A stretch of DNA of 64,000 bases from Zhengitettix transpicula (Eukaryota; Arthropoda; Insecta; Orthoptera; Tetrigidae), in contig CM073596.1 in NCBI GenBank assembly GCA_037074705.1, positions 15,308,501 to 15,372,500 on the forward strand. Direction: 5' to 3'. Of the stretch, positions 11,745 to 22,214 are shown one piece after another. Position 1 is the stretch's first letter. Every line of letters begins with the position of its first letter. Below the pieces are notes generated by a model. That model had not been told where the DNA came from, did no database searches, and saw only the letters and a list, made by a program, of their open reading frames with translations. Both the position numbers and the translations under genes were made by a program.

Positions 11745-11748
<4 letters not shown>

Positions 11749-11783
<35 letters not shown>
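11749..11783. repeat. (TA)n microsatellite abutting an LTR unit
   Basis: About 17 uninterrupted TA dinucleotides end exactly where the LTR unit at 11784 begins. Confidence 0.95.
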
Positions 11784-11786
<3 letters not shown>

Positions 11787-12695
11787 AATACAAATTAGGG
11801 GCCATTAATTGTTTTAATACAATTGGATTGCTAACGGTACATTTCTTGAAAGCAACAATCACGGCTCTTTGTCGGCGATACGGAAGTCCAGTCCGGCGAA
11901 CGTTTCGTCAGAGAGAGGAGGCCGACATAAAAAGTACGAATAGCGTGATCCAGGAAGTTCAACTGCGAGATCTATTAAACTCTATAAAACACAAGTAAAT
12001 GGTTCTTGACGGAGAGACTCATGATACAAAATCGCTAAGTGGAAGCAAAAGGCTTGCACCACACAGATGCGAAATAACATTTCGCATAAAGGCATCGAGG
12101 AGACATATGTCCGGGGGGCTGACCGAGGGAGCGGCTCATCCCAAAATTCCAGGTGGAATAACAACGAGAACTACGACCGTGTTGATTAAAAATTATGTGT
12201 AGTATCAGTGAATACCGGCCTTTTAGTGAGTCGTGCCTTCAAGCTCCAAGAACCAGATCTGGTACCAGAAAGACATTCGTGAGTACAAAAACAATTATTT
12301 AAAGTCTGTAAACGAGGATTAAAGGTATAAGTCAGATTTCGATATCTTGTTTAGTTTTCGTTTCGTTATTGTATTTAGAATTTATATTCCGTTCATTTCA
12401 ATTTTGATTTATTAAATTTGTTTGTTCTTCCTATCAAGCCCAGTAAAGACCATGAGAGAAAGAGTAATTAGATGAAATTGTTGTAAAATTATAATGTTGT
12501 ATTTTACTAGAAAGCCACAAATAAAAAAAAATATAAAAATTTGGTTTGTAAATTTGAGGAAATTAAATGTGAAAAGTGAGGCTGATAATTTGTATCTTAG
12601 AAGAATAAAATTGGTTTTTTTAATTAATTTTTTTAATTAAAGCCTTTCAGTTAATCATTACATTTTGGTCCAATTTAATTTATATAATCATTACA
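11784..12695 (+). mobile_element. LTR-like unit with internal primer-site trace and intron-like module
   Basis: The 912-bp unit starts TGTAATACAAATTAG and ends AATCATTACA, followed by ATATATAA. An earlier LTR-type end, AATCATTACA (to 12662), lies inside, followed by TTTTGGTCC, a decayed primer site. A GTGAGT donor-like site (12279) follows GGTACCAG; a CCCAG acceptor-like site ends at 12443 after a pyrimidine-rich TTGTTCTTCC tract, giving 165 nt between. The motif CCCAGTAAAGACCATGAGAG follows. The whole unit resembles 43217-44178. Open frames at 11982-12202 follow no family. Confidence 0.7.
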
Positions 12696-13736
12696 ATATA
12701 TAATTTTCAATCAATTTTATTATTTAAGTCATATGAGTTAAGGTTTCTTATTAATCCCGTCCTCTATTCCGCAAAATAACAAAGATATACGAAAATACAA
12801 ATCTGACTTCACGACACTAGTACACAGCTAATATACGCTTACATTTGCGTGTTGTGAGAAATAAAGATATTTTATGACACTGGCATTCAGGCGCCTTTAC
12901 ATATTTCCCCCTCCAATTACAATATATAATTTGTGAAACTGAACCAAAGTTCCAGTAGATTATTGACAAAGCAACATTAAATAGTCTAGCTATTTAACAT
13001 AAAACTACACGGGAAAACGACAGAACCAATTCCCCCTACACTTTGTCGGGCAAAATAGAAAGGCGTTAGCCCAGCCATTACCTCCGCAATGCACACACGA
13101 CACCAAACACCGGGCGTCGTTTATCACGGAAACAACGTCATTAGCGCCAAAATATTGACGGGGCTGGGCCACGCAGGTAAATCAACGCACATAAAAGACA
13201 CGAACTTTCTTGCACTTTGTCTCAGTCTTGAGGAAAGCCAGGAACAGCAAACACATCACACGGACAGGCGTCTATTGATTATGAAATGGGTTAAAATAAA
13301 ACCCGATCAATTTTAGTTCTGAATTATATTAGCAACGGACTTAAACATCCGGGTTTCTGGAATGGCGTAATACGGTTAGAATAATTTTGTTTGCATTTTT
13401 TCGTCACATTTTTTAAAGAGCAACAGAGACGATACCAATAGTAAAGAAAAGTAGGAACTTGAATATAGTAAAATACGAACAGAATAAAACTAACTTTCTA
13501 TTTAAAAAAATTAATAGGCTTTTTTTTGTACGATGAATGCGGCACTTCAATCGCTTAATACAGGTGGTTTTACTTTTTTTTTGCGGCAATGCTATATCAA
13601 TAGTTTATCTAAATGGATCAGCGAAATTCAGAAAAAAAATTGTGCCAATGACAAATATATAAAATTACATCATTACGTCTCTATATTTTGGGGTTTTAGA
13701 TACAGTATAAGCCAAAAAATGCATTATTAAGGAATA
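12696..13736. other. No gene recognised
   Basis: AT-rich spacer within the loop of the PLE inverted repeat. A short open frame (13089-13316, 75 codons) lies in a GC-richer patch, with no motif. Confidence 0.45.
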
Positions 13737-13848
13737 TGGATGGAAAAATTAGGGAATCGAATCCAGGACCTTCCCCTTACCGGGTGATTCCTCTGACAAC
13801 TGAGCGGAAGATCCTGGTTCCGATTCCCAGTCGACATTTTTCCATCCA
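13737..13848. repeat. Foldback element made of two facing tRNA-like halves
   Basis: TGGATGGAAAAAT (13737-13749) and its exact reverse complement (13836-13848) flank two inverted blocks close to GGGAATCGAATCCAGGA. Each arm read outward contains a Pol III B-box-like GATTCGATTCC or GGTTCCGATTCC. The minus strand also has a tRNA-like A-box region (CTCAGTTGTCAGAGG). This looks like a SINE dimer in inverted orientation, not a working tRNA gene. Confidence 0.6.
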
Positions 13849-13882
13849 CGTTTCTCTTAATTAACAAAAACCGTGGCTAAAA

Positions 13883-13925
13883 TGAACAACGTTTCGTCGC
13901 TTAGTTTGTGACTTCATCAGGTTCA
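13883..13925 (-). ncRNA. Hammerhead ribozyme motif (HHR-4)
   Basis: Minus strand: stem I TGAAC (13921-13925) and GTTCA (13883-13887); CTGATGA (13914-13920); helix II GTCAC/GCGAC with one mismatch; GAAACGTT (13888-13895). One extra A sits between CTGATGA and helix II. This is among the best preserved copies in the window. Confidence 0.75.
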
Positions 13926-13971
13926 AGTTTTAAAAAAATATATTGATGGATTGCCGTGGCAGAAAAAAATT

Positions 13972-14012
13972 GTACCTGATGATATCGCAAATTAGGCGAT
14001 GAAACGTTAGTA
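13972..14012 (+). ncRNA. Hammerhead ribozyme motif (HHR-5), divergent from HHR-4
   Basis: CTGATGA (13976-13982), helix II ATCGC (13984-13988) with GCGAT (13996-14000), GAAACGTT from 14001. Helix II is perfect apart from one extra T after the core. Stem I is weak: TAC with GTA only, with one base out of register. Confidence 0.65.
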
Positions 14013-14216
14013 AATTATTTTTTTTCTGCCTTAAAATTGGCTGATGTTTATTTAGTATTGATTGAAAATTAATATTTCAGAGCCCATGATGAGTGTGATG
14101 TAGAAGGGAGATCAAAGTTATGCTTTTTATTTAAATACTCGTTCCTACAACTCCTGAGAAGAAAGAATGAATAAGAGAGATAACCAATTCAGACAAAAAA
14201 AGTGATAATATAAATA

Positions 14217-14258
14217 GCACACAAAGTTTCTGGGATCCTTGTTCCTTTCGTCAGGTGC
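14217..14258 (-). ncRNA. Hammerhead ribozyme motif (HHR-6)
   Basis: Minus strand: GCAC (14255-14258), CTGACGA (14248-14254), helix II region, GAAAC then TTT, and GTGT. It mirrors HHR-1 and shares its ACTT change in stem III, so the change predates the inverted duplication. Confidence 0.65.
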
Positions 14259-14348
14259 GAAGAAGAGCCTAGAGCGACACAACTGCAGTCGTCAGTTGAC
14301 ACAACTCAAAAGCGACGAAAACGCAAGGACAATGGGAAAACAGAACGT

Positions 14349-14492
14349 TTAGCGTAGTAATAAGGGATCATAGCAATTATTGAGTTTAATAGTGTCTATT
14401 TGCACTCTAATATCTGTAACGTTTGATTTAATGTGAAGCATCTCTGAAATGAGTCTGGAATTGTACCTGGTGTCAATGTCTAAAACCGTAGC
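14349..14492 (-). pseudogene. PLE C-terminal fragment (second copy)
   Basis: The minus strand encodes the last ~47 residues of the PLE protein, including RLISEMLHIK and NNCYDPLLLR before the stop at 14349-14351. It is cut at 14492, before the GIY-YIG motifs. Confidence 0.8.
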
Positions 14493-14632
14493 ATGCTTTA
14501 AATAAGCTTTCTTCTTCTGTATCTTTAATTAATGCATTATTTTGTAATATTCTGTAATTCACGACGCGATTTTCCCTTCCAGTCTTCCTTGCTCCTAGAT
14601 TCGAGAACAAAGATACAACAATAAACTAAGTA

Positions 14633-16101
14633 TGTAAGTTATTGTGGTATACACTTTTAATTATGATAACAAAATGCCAGAACGTTGTAGCCAAATAATG
14701 TGTTAAAAAAAAGTAAATAAGCCAACACGTTTTAGAGTCAAATGATGTAGATATTAAAGAAAGGAAGTTGAAATTAAACCAATATTTTTAAAAGATAACA
14801 AAGAATATTTATTTGACAAATCTGATTTTCGTCGAATTTATATTTCATATAGTTGAAGTAAACGCCTCAGCTTTTAAGAGAATATATATTTCAGGGCCAG
14901 AGCCTAATAAAGACAGTGATTTGCAATTTACATCAGGTTACAAAATCAAAAAAATGGATTTAAATTTACAATAACAAAATTTTATACCAACAAAAACTGA
15001 AACGTCTGACAAAGCTATATAAATATGGCAAAGGTTCACAGAAGCAGGTTTTTTAATACCATTTATTTAGAGCTCCTCTCGTTTTTTTAATTATTATTAA
15101 TTATAGAACACTATTTCCACTGAAAGAACATAGCACTAATTTTATTATCGTCTCATTTTTCGTCGCAACATTTTGCAACATTTTCGGCGACGTCTTTCTG
15201 CTTTAAAGTCGCATTCAGATTTGCTGTAGAAAATCTTTAATAGAAGAAATTATGAGTTATCTCTTCAATGTAGGCTCCCCTCTTCCCAGAGAGCTCTGGC
15301 AGAGGCTACCTTCGGCGATGCCTTCACATCTCTCTGGGTTTTTTTTAACTAAGGTTCCCATATGCCGAGGCACCTCGGTCTGTTTTGAGAGGTGTATGTT
15401 CTGGGGTCACAGACCTTGGGCATACGGTAAGAGTTATCCGCTATTCCTATTGGAATAGTCGGCCAGTTGCCTCCTAAACTGGTCGAGGTATGGCGAGGGG
15501 AAAGCTGCGCCCCACAGCAAACCCCTCACGTGGGACAAGTACCAAATGCCCGACCTACCTGATGTAGGTTTTTTCTAGGGTTTGTCCTGCATTTCTTTTA
15601 GGCGAATTCCGGGTAGGATCCTTAAACCATAGCCCGGGGGCCCTAGTTACCCTTGGCTACCTTCCTTCACCCTTCCGCATCCCCCCTTTCAAATCCCTTT
15701 TCTTATGCTATAAGAGGGGAGTTGCCACTATGTGGATTACCATATACATAGCCTGTCTACACCAAAAAAAAAATTCAGCTCACAGTTTGCTGAATAGGAC
15801 CGCCACAGACTCTCCCCATGCTCCCAGAACACACGTGACTGACTGTTTCTCACTTCATACTGCCTTCTGACTGTACTTAACGTCTCCCAAACACACGCTC
15901 TACTCTCTGACTATCTGAGTGACTGACTTCTAGAAATTCTGAGCGTCTTTTCGACTATACACCGTCGAAACTTTTATAGTCTCTACATTCTCGCGCCAAA
16001 CAATGCTGTTGTTTACAATCATCTGGCCTCAAAGGAACGCCAACAATAGTTAAAGAAACAAATCAAATAAAACCTTTACATGACACATTGTAATCTCTAC
16101 A
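14633..16101 (-). mobile_element. LTR, minus strand, split by a family D retroposon
   Basis: Read on the minus strand the unit begins TGTAGAGATTACAATGTG (from 16101). It has a TATAAAAG-type promoter region within GAGACTATAAAAG and reads on to a primer-site-like TTTGGCTACAACGTTCTGGC, then a ~45-nt tail ending at 14633. Without the insertion (15255-15775) it is about 930 bp, matching the inverted partner at 18872-19775. Confidence 0.75.
15255..15775 (+). mobile_element. Family D GC-rich, poly-A-tailed retroposon (longest plus-strand copy)
   Basis: A GC-rich block inserted in the LTR at 14633-16101. It carries landmark blocks CACAGACCTTGGGCATACGG, GCCCGACCTACCTGATG, GGGTAGGATCCTTAAACC and CTTGGCTACCTTCC, and ends GTCTACACC followed by an A-run. 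Other copies (21795, 34455, 52885 and, reversed, 62735) start at different 5' points but end alike. Poly-A tail with variable 5' truncation points to LINE-mediated mobilisation. The open frame at 15252-15458 has no recognised domain. Confidence 0.7.
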
Positions 16102-16749
16102 TTACATATTTTCTACCCAAAGAAATATTTAATTGATAATTATTGAAGAAAAAGTGATATTTGAGATTGTAAATTTATTGTATTTTCTGTATATTATTTT
16201 ATCGCGATTTAATAAATGTAAAATATTTTTTCGTTTGATTTAAGTTTCAGTTATTATTATTTAAAGTAATATCGAACCCCGCTCATTAAAAAAAATTACC
16301 TATTATTGAACATAATGTCTGTGATTATTAATAATGTAACACAAAATGTCACCCCACGTACAGTCGATGTGGTACCTAAACATTGCGTGGAGTTTAAATG
16401 AGTTATCTGAGAGCAATCATATAACTAGAAACCCGTTACGATTTTGGATGTTTACTGCTATTTCAACCGTCCCCTTTTGGCAGTGACGCTTTCGTACTGA
16501 GAGAAAGTGAAACTTTTCCTTTCGTGCGGAATTACCTACGTCACTCAACAAAATACAAAAGGCTATGTGTGTGGTGGAATGGGGTTGGTCTGTGAATTAT
16601 GCACGACTCTGCTTTCTAGCACCTAATGAGATTTGTTGTTGTGGGAATTCATTTTTAATCTGAGCTTTTCGGAGCTAATTCTGCGCCAGCTTTGAATAAC
16701 AGAAAAGCGCCCGTGTTTTCCTCCGCAATAGCTATAATTTAATGCAGAC

Positions 16750-16780
<31 letters not shown>

Positions 16781-17654
16781 CTTGCTTCGCGTATCCTTTT
16801 CTCGCTCCCTATTGCTAACAAAGACGTGCTCTTTGCCTGAGACTCGTCTGCTGGTCGTTACAACTGCTTGATGAGTGAGTTCCTCACACAATAGATCTGC
16901 GGACAACTTACACAAACTAATTTTCCTTTCCGTATGACAGTCTCAGTGTCGTTTATTAAGATGAGGAGGAAGGACCCATTTCTTCTCTTCCATTCCTCGC
17001 CTGTCCCTATGCTCCACTTTGACGATGCTGTCTTATTAAGAAGTTGGGCAATATCATCAACGTCTCGTACAGTTACGCTATAGTAAATTTATCTCATGGC
17101 CCAAAACTGACATTGTCAAGCGGAGAGTGGCAGGCAAGTCTCTTTCCCTCTCTTCTCCGCTCCCTCATTCCGGAGGGAAAAAGTACAGGTTCTTCCTTCT
17201 GAGCAAAGTAAATTACGATATTCCAAGTAGTAGTCTGTCTCCGCTGTCTTTTCCACCCATTACGGTTAGATGGCTTCAAGAAGTTAACCTCGAAAACGGC
17301 CGTTCACCGTAGCGTGCTATAGTAATGACGTAGTTCATGTAAAGGGAACTGCTAATTATATGCCTTGAAAGGTTTTGTTCCCGACTGCTCGCCACTCAAG
17401 ATACGTTACAGTCTTCGTCTAAGCACAAAGATTTAAGATAAAATAAAGATTGATTTTTTTTTATTAAACTGTAATGATTTAAATCAATATAACGACAATG
17501 CCATTTACAAATGCCAATATAAAATCCAATAAAACAATTTTCACGCTGTTATTGGACCGCTTTTTAAATAATTTGGATCGAAAGTCCAAACGTTATCTCG
17601 TCACACCCACAACTGATAAAATATAGGCAACAGCGCTCAATAATTTTCATTTTT
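16102..17654. other. No gene recognised; mixed composition with a (GA)n tract
   Basis: Largely single-copy sequence of higher GC at 16400-17400. A GA-rich microsatellite lies at 16749-16780. Opposing 61-codon frames at 17094-17312 show no motif. It could be host regulatory or intronic DNA. Confidence 0.4.
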
Positions 17655-18125
17655 TGAAGCTATGTAATTAAAAAAATACGTATATTTGTATGTATGTATT
17701 TACGTTAATCTTTATACAAATTTTGACGCGTCGACAGATTCCAACGAAACTTGGTACACTTGTTCATCAAAACACGAATACCGATACTTTGGGGGGGGGG
17801 GATACACTCCAAGGATTAAAGTGGAAAGAATTATAATTAAAAAACGTGATAATTTTTAGTTAAAATACTGCGCACCATGACGACCATTTGTTTACATTGC
17901 TAATCTTGCTAACAATTTCATGAAGTTTTAATCTTATGTAATGTCTGAAGACTGAGTATTCTATTCGTAATGAAATGCGGAGGTATGTTTGTTGTTATTG
18001 ATGTAATAAGATTCAATGTATTTTATAGCTGTTCAATTAATTAACTATCGGTAGAAAGTATGTACCGAACTAGGAACATTTATATATAGGTTAAATCACT
18101 TCTTGACTAAAGATTAATATAGAAT
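17655..18125 (+). repeat. Family C interspersed repeat, copy 1
   Basis: Shares ordered blocks with 53955-54740: TATACAAATTTTGACGCGT then GACAGATT, AAACTTGGTACAC, TTATAATT...GTGAT, TGTTTACATTG, GAGTATTCTATTC, and a final TTAATATAGAATTAAATA. A run of ten G at about 17791 interrupts one block. Non-coding; family name unknown. Confidence 0.65.
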
Positions 18126-18667
18126 TAAATACTGTTTCTTATATAGTAATCTTTACTAATAGCCAGTAACGAAATACATTTCATCTGGGAGAAAACACAA
18201 ACAGGTAAAAATCGCCCAAAAGTATTGAAATTGTACGGAAAACTTAGTGAAATGTAAAAAGTATAAAATCTTGGAAATTCAGCAAGACAAACAGTAGTAC
18301 TGGAGCTCCAGTGTTTTTCGTTGAAAACTGGACCAGGATGTTTCACATCATCCGCCGACTTGATCTTCAGAATCCCCGGTCTTCGTTCACAACTTCTACA
18401 CATTAATTCCATATACACTTTATCTACTTCTTCTTCTTTTCCTTCTAATGACAATTTCCATTTTGGCCCAAATCTACCAGCTGAATTCTCACAGCATTTC
18501 CGACCAATCGTTTCCAGCTGATTATTGTCTTTTCGCAGTTGGTAACAGCTATTTTTCAGATGTGCAACTGAGAGTCTGCTTCTCCTGAAATTAGACAAAA
18601 CCATCTGCTTCGACGGAATAAAACCGCCTCTACACCATCTCGAACCTTGGAAATTCCTTTTTAACAT
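18125..18667 (-). other. Unrecognised 180-codon open frame
   Basis: A minus-strand frame from ATG at 18667 to a stop at 18125 is one of the longest in the window. Its middle part has a protein-like mix with five cysteines (KCCENSAGRF, MELMCRSCERRPGILK), while the C-terminal third is aromatic-rich and resembles translated AT-rich DNA. I recognise no domain, signal peptide or membrane segment. The 18300-18660 stretch is of normal GC content, so it could be a decayed or real exon; chance is equally plausible. Confidence 0.2.
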
Positions 18668-18871
18668 CGTACCGAATTCCGGACGCTAATTTCAGTTAAA
18701 AGGAAAACAAATATTTAATTTTAGTGCACCAGCGGCACCGTAAAAATTATTGATGTAACATACCAAATAATGCATAAATCATTAATAATTAATTTTTATG
18801 TAAAAGCTAAAACCTGGCTGAGAATCTTCAGGTCAAACTTGGAATATATTTTTTAAAAAGTATAAATATAT

Positions 18872-19775
18872 TGTAGAGATTACAAATATGTAGTGAAATG
18901 CTCTACATAAATTATTTCTTTAATTATTGGCGGCGTAACTTTGAGGCCAGAGAATTTTAAAGAACAGCATTGTTTGGCGCGAGAATGAAGAGACGATAAT
19001 GGTTGCTAGGTGTACTGTTGACGAATATAAGACGCTCGGAACTTAATCTTCGACAGTTAGAGAGCAGAAAGTGTGTGTATGGGAGGCAGTCAGTGTGTTT
19101 TGGAGGACCTGACCATGATAGTCCGGGCTTGAGTCTGTGGTGGTCGAATTTAGCAAAGTATGGGCTGACAATCATCAGTTTTTCTATTAAATATTCTCCA
19201 CATCAAACTGAGCGTGACAATACGTATGACAGCAAAGTAGAAAGTCGTCCAAAGAGTTGTAAGTGAGACGATAATGAAATCAGTGCTGTCAGTGGTGTTC
19301 TATAAAAATTAAATTAATCGCGTGTGCACAAACCACAGTAGCTCTAAATAAATGGTATGTAAAAAAACGTTTTTTCTGTAAATCTTTACGTAAATATTGT
19401 TTACCGGCAGATTACTATAAATATGCAAGATATTTATATAGCTTTGGCTGACTTTTAAAATTTTTATAGTTTTCTTGTCGGTATAAAATTTTGTTATTAT
19501 AAATTTGAAATCATTTTTTTGCTTTTGTTACTTGGTGAAATTTGCAAATCACTGTCTTTATTAGAAGCCATATAATCGGCCCTGATTTTTAGATTCTCAT
19601 ACAATCTGAGGTATTTACTTTAAAATATAAAATGTAAAGTCAACAAAAATCAAATTTGTCAAATAAATAATCTTTGTTATCTTTTATAAATATTGGTTTA
19701 ATTTTAACTTCCTTTCTTTGCCAATCTAATAAAAAGTGTTTGCCGCAATATTTAAAACACTTGCAAAACGACATA
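18872..19775 (+). mobile_element. LTR, plus strand, inverted partner of 14633-16101
   Basis: Begins TGTAGAGATTACAAATATG and shares with the minus-strand copy the blocks GAGGCCAGA, CAGCATTGTTTGGCGCGAGA, GCTATATAAATA-like AT motifs and ACTTCCTTTCTTT. The 3' end is uncertain: a decayed primer-site-like GTTTGCCGCAATATTT lies near 19738. The two LTRs are in opposite orientation and 2.8 kb apart, so they are not the two ends of one retroelement. Confidence 0.65.
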
Positions 19776-20984
19776 TAATCAGAATCTAGTAATGCATTTA
19801 TCCAAATAACATTAATGTTTAAAACACATCATTCTCAATGAATAAGTCCGATCTGGAAATGAACTGACGCACACCGAAAAAGACATGGAGTTGCCTGAAC
19901 AACTGTTGAATGCCACTGTAAAAACATCTGCAGCTACAACAACGAACGAAATACCCAGTTCAGCCTTCCCCAAACCTTCCCCCTTTCCCTCCTCGCTTTC
20001 TAAAAACCTAGAAAGCCCCAGAAAGAAAAAGAAAAAAAAAGGCGAGCAAACAAAAGAATCAAGAAAAGGCTGGCTCTCAGACAATACGCTGCAAGAGTCT
20101 GATAAGTTGCTTCATTGTGCATCCGAGATTGTTTTCTTTGTCCAGTTAAGATGCAATCTGTAAATAGTACCGAGAAATAACGACGGCAGAAAACGGCCGA
20201 GGCGCTGAAAGTTAACGCTCATCCGGAAAGATAGAGGAAAGAAAACTCTGCCAGCTCGCTTGTGACAAATTGAGCTAAAAAGTAGTGCGTCCTTCACAAA
20301 CACAGCAAGGAAAAAAACATGAAATGTTATTTATACAATACAAATGACGAGTATTATTTTATTTTATTCATATGAATGAACGCCTATTTTTATAAGTGTA
20401 GCTAAAGTAGATACGAACGCTCTAATCCTGTTAGTCACACTCACTGGTTAGCGCCACACATAATTTATAATTATAAGTAGATGAAACTTCAGTTTATAAG
20501 TTATATAATTTCACTAAATATAATATCTATCGAAGGAGGAGACGGACTTAAATCCAACACACTCATAACACAAAAAATGTTCAATTATTTATTGACGTGA
20601 AATAAACTCTCACTACGTCAGCCACAGTTGATTATAGGAATAATCAAGAGCATTTTAACACAGAAAACGTGACAATTATTTTTGCATTATGGAAATAAAA
20701 CTGGTTCATACTAACATTAAAACAATCAGTTTCGGTCAGTAAATAAATATTCAAACACTGAAAAAGTAAGTGTTTGGTGGACATTAAGTGAAACTCACCA
20801 ATACTAATGATATAAATAATAAAACATGAATATATTTACGTCACTAATGTGGCCTGTGTTGTTATGTTCGCCTTTAATAAACAACCTAAATTTGGTTATT
20901 TTGATCATCAAATGTAATTTCGTCAATTATTTGCGACTGTAATAAAAAAAATGATTTAATGAAAAGATTGGAAATAATTAATAA
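19776..20984. other. No gene recognised
   Basis: A GC-richer patch at 19860-20300 carries overlapping frames on both strands (90-92 codons) without motifs; the remainder is AT-rich. No repeat end seen. Confidence 0.45.
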
Positions 20985-21023
20985 GAAACATAGCAAATTC
21001 AGACAAAAAGGTAATATAAAAAC

Positions 21024-21065
21024 CACACAACGTTTCTGGGATCCTTGAGCCTTTCGTCAGGTGAT
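21024..21065 (-). ncRNA. Hammerhead ribozyme motif (HHR-7)
   Basis: Minus strand: CTGACGA (21054-21060), helix II region, GAAACGTT (21029-21036), stem I CAC with GTG. The stem III motif ACGT is intact. Confidence 0.7.
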
Positions 21066-21177
21066 CATAAGAGCCTAGAGCGACACAACAGCACTTGTCA
21101 GTTGACAAAACTCAAAAGCGAGGAAAACGTGGCCTCTTTTGAGACACGTGCAGTTGTGTCGCTCTAGGCCCTTCTTA

Positions 21178-21217
21178 GCACCTGAAGAAAGTGTCAAGGA
21201 TCCCAGAAACGTTGTGT
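21178..21217 (+). ncRNA. Hammerhead ribozyme motif (HHR-8)
   Basis: GCAC (21178-21181), CTGAAGA (21182-21188), helix II region, GAAACGTT (21206-21213), GTGT (21214-21217). Stem I has three Watson-Crick pairs and a G-U pair; helix II is partly mismatched. Confidence 0.7.
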
Positions 21218-21794
21218 GGCATTTATATTACCTTATTGTCTGAATTGGCAGTCTTTATTATTCATTACTTTCAACCAGACGTAAATATTTACATTTTAAA
21301 AAAGTGAAAATGAAAATAAAATAAACGTTTCTGTGATATTTTTACTGTACTATTATTCAAATTAATTGTATTTTTATAAATCATCTATTAGTCATTAAAA
21401 AATTATTAAAAAGTAATTTATAAATTATGACGGGAAATATAGAGAGGAAAGCAAAGTAGATATTAAATGAGTTGTAGCGTATAATTTTTGGGGGGTTGCC
21501 CGAAAAAGAATAAGGTTGCAGAAGGGACGCGCTACTAATCACACGTACACTCTCTGAATATGATAGTAACGGTCTATGACCGTCATGCTTGCAGAAATTA
21601 ATTTCAGATACGAAATGTATACCATTTTGTTCAAAGGAACAGCCCAATTTACTGATATTGACCCACAAAGTTGTCTGTAAGTCCCTGAGATGATTTTATT
21701 AATCACTGAATAATTCTGAAATGGGCGTAAAGACATATTAAAAAATTGTTTATCTCGCAGTGTCATTACAACAAATTTAATTACAAACTCGCCA

Positions 21795-22140
21795 GCTTTA
21801 TCTATTGGAATAGTCGGCCAGCTGCCTCCTAAACCGGTCAAGGCACGTGAGGAGAAAGCTGCGATCCCACAGCTAACCCCTCTCCCGCCATCGGAAGGGC
21901 GTGGGACAAGTACCAAATGCCCGACCTACCTGATGCAGGTTTTTCTAGGGTTTGTCCTGCATTACTTTTAGGCGAATGCCGGGTAGGATCCTTAAACCAT
22001 AGCTCGGGGACCCTAGTTAACCATTGGCTGCCTTCCTCTACCCTTACGCATCCCCCCTTTCAAATCCCTTCCCATGCTATTAAAGAGGACTTGCCACCAT
22101 TTGGATTACCCTCATGTAGCCTGTTACCCCCAAAAAAAAC
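21795..22140 (+). mobile_element. Family D retroposon, 5'-truncated
   Basis: Begins inside the family at TATTGGAATAGTCGGCCAGC and proceeds through CTGATGCAGG, GGGTAGGATCCTTAAACC and CTTCCTCTACCC to GTTACCCCC and an A8 tail at about 22132. It is closely similar to 15440-15775. Confidence 0.75.
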
Positions 22141-22214
22141 TGAACGTAAAGACGTTTCATGTCATATTTATAGTATTTTTTTTAATTACATCAATAAAAT
22201 GATTAAGTTCCACC

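Larger units (their letters stand above)
13877..14492 (-). repeat. Right arm of the PLE inverted repeat
   Basis: Reverse complement of 11069-11680, holding HHR-4, HHR-5, HHR-6 and PLE C-terminal codons in mirrored order. The outer end is at ACCGTAGCATG near 14492. Confidence 0.85.
20985..21275. mobile_element. Palindromic element with two divergent hammerheads
   Basis: Outer arms are inverted (AAATTCAGACAAAAAGGTAA against ACCTTATTGTCTGAATTGGC). Inside are HHR-7 on the minus strand and HHR-8 on the plus strand, their 5' ends facing each other across a ~110-bp spacer that is itself partly palindromic (AGCCTAGAGCGACACAAC against GTTGTGTCGCTCTAGGCCC). Arm sequence is the PLE 3' region seen at 11230-11400. 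No protein is encoded. Confidence 0.75.

Noticed and set aside
13744..13850. Functional tRNA gene
   Set aside because: Only A- and B-box-like parts are present and the unit is a palindrome; no complete cloverleaf.
14633..19775. One retroelement bounded by two LTRs
   Set aside because: The two LTR copies are in opposite orientation and no retroelement coding lies between them.
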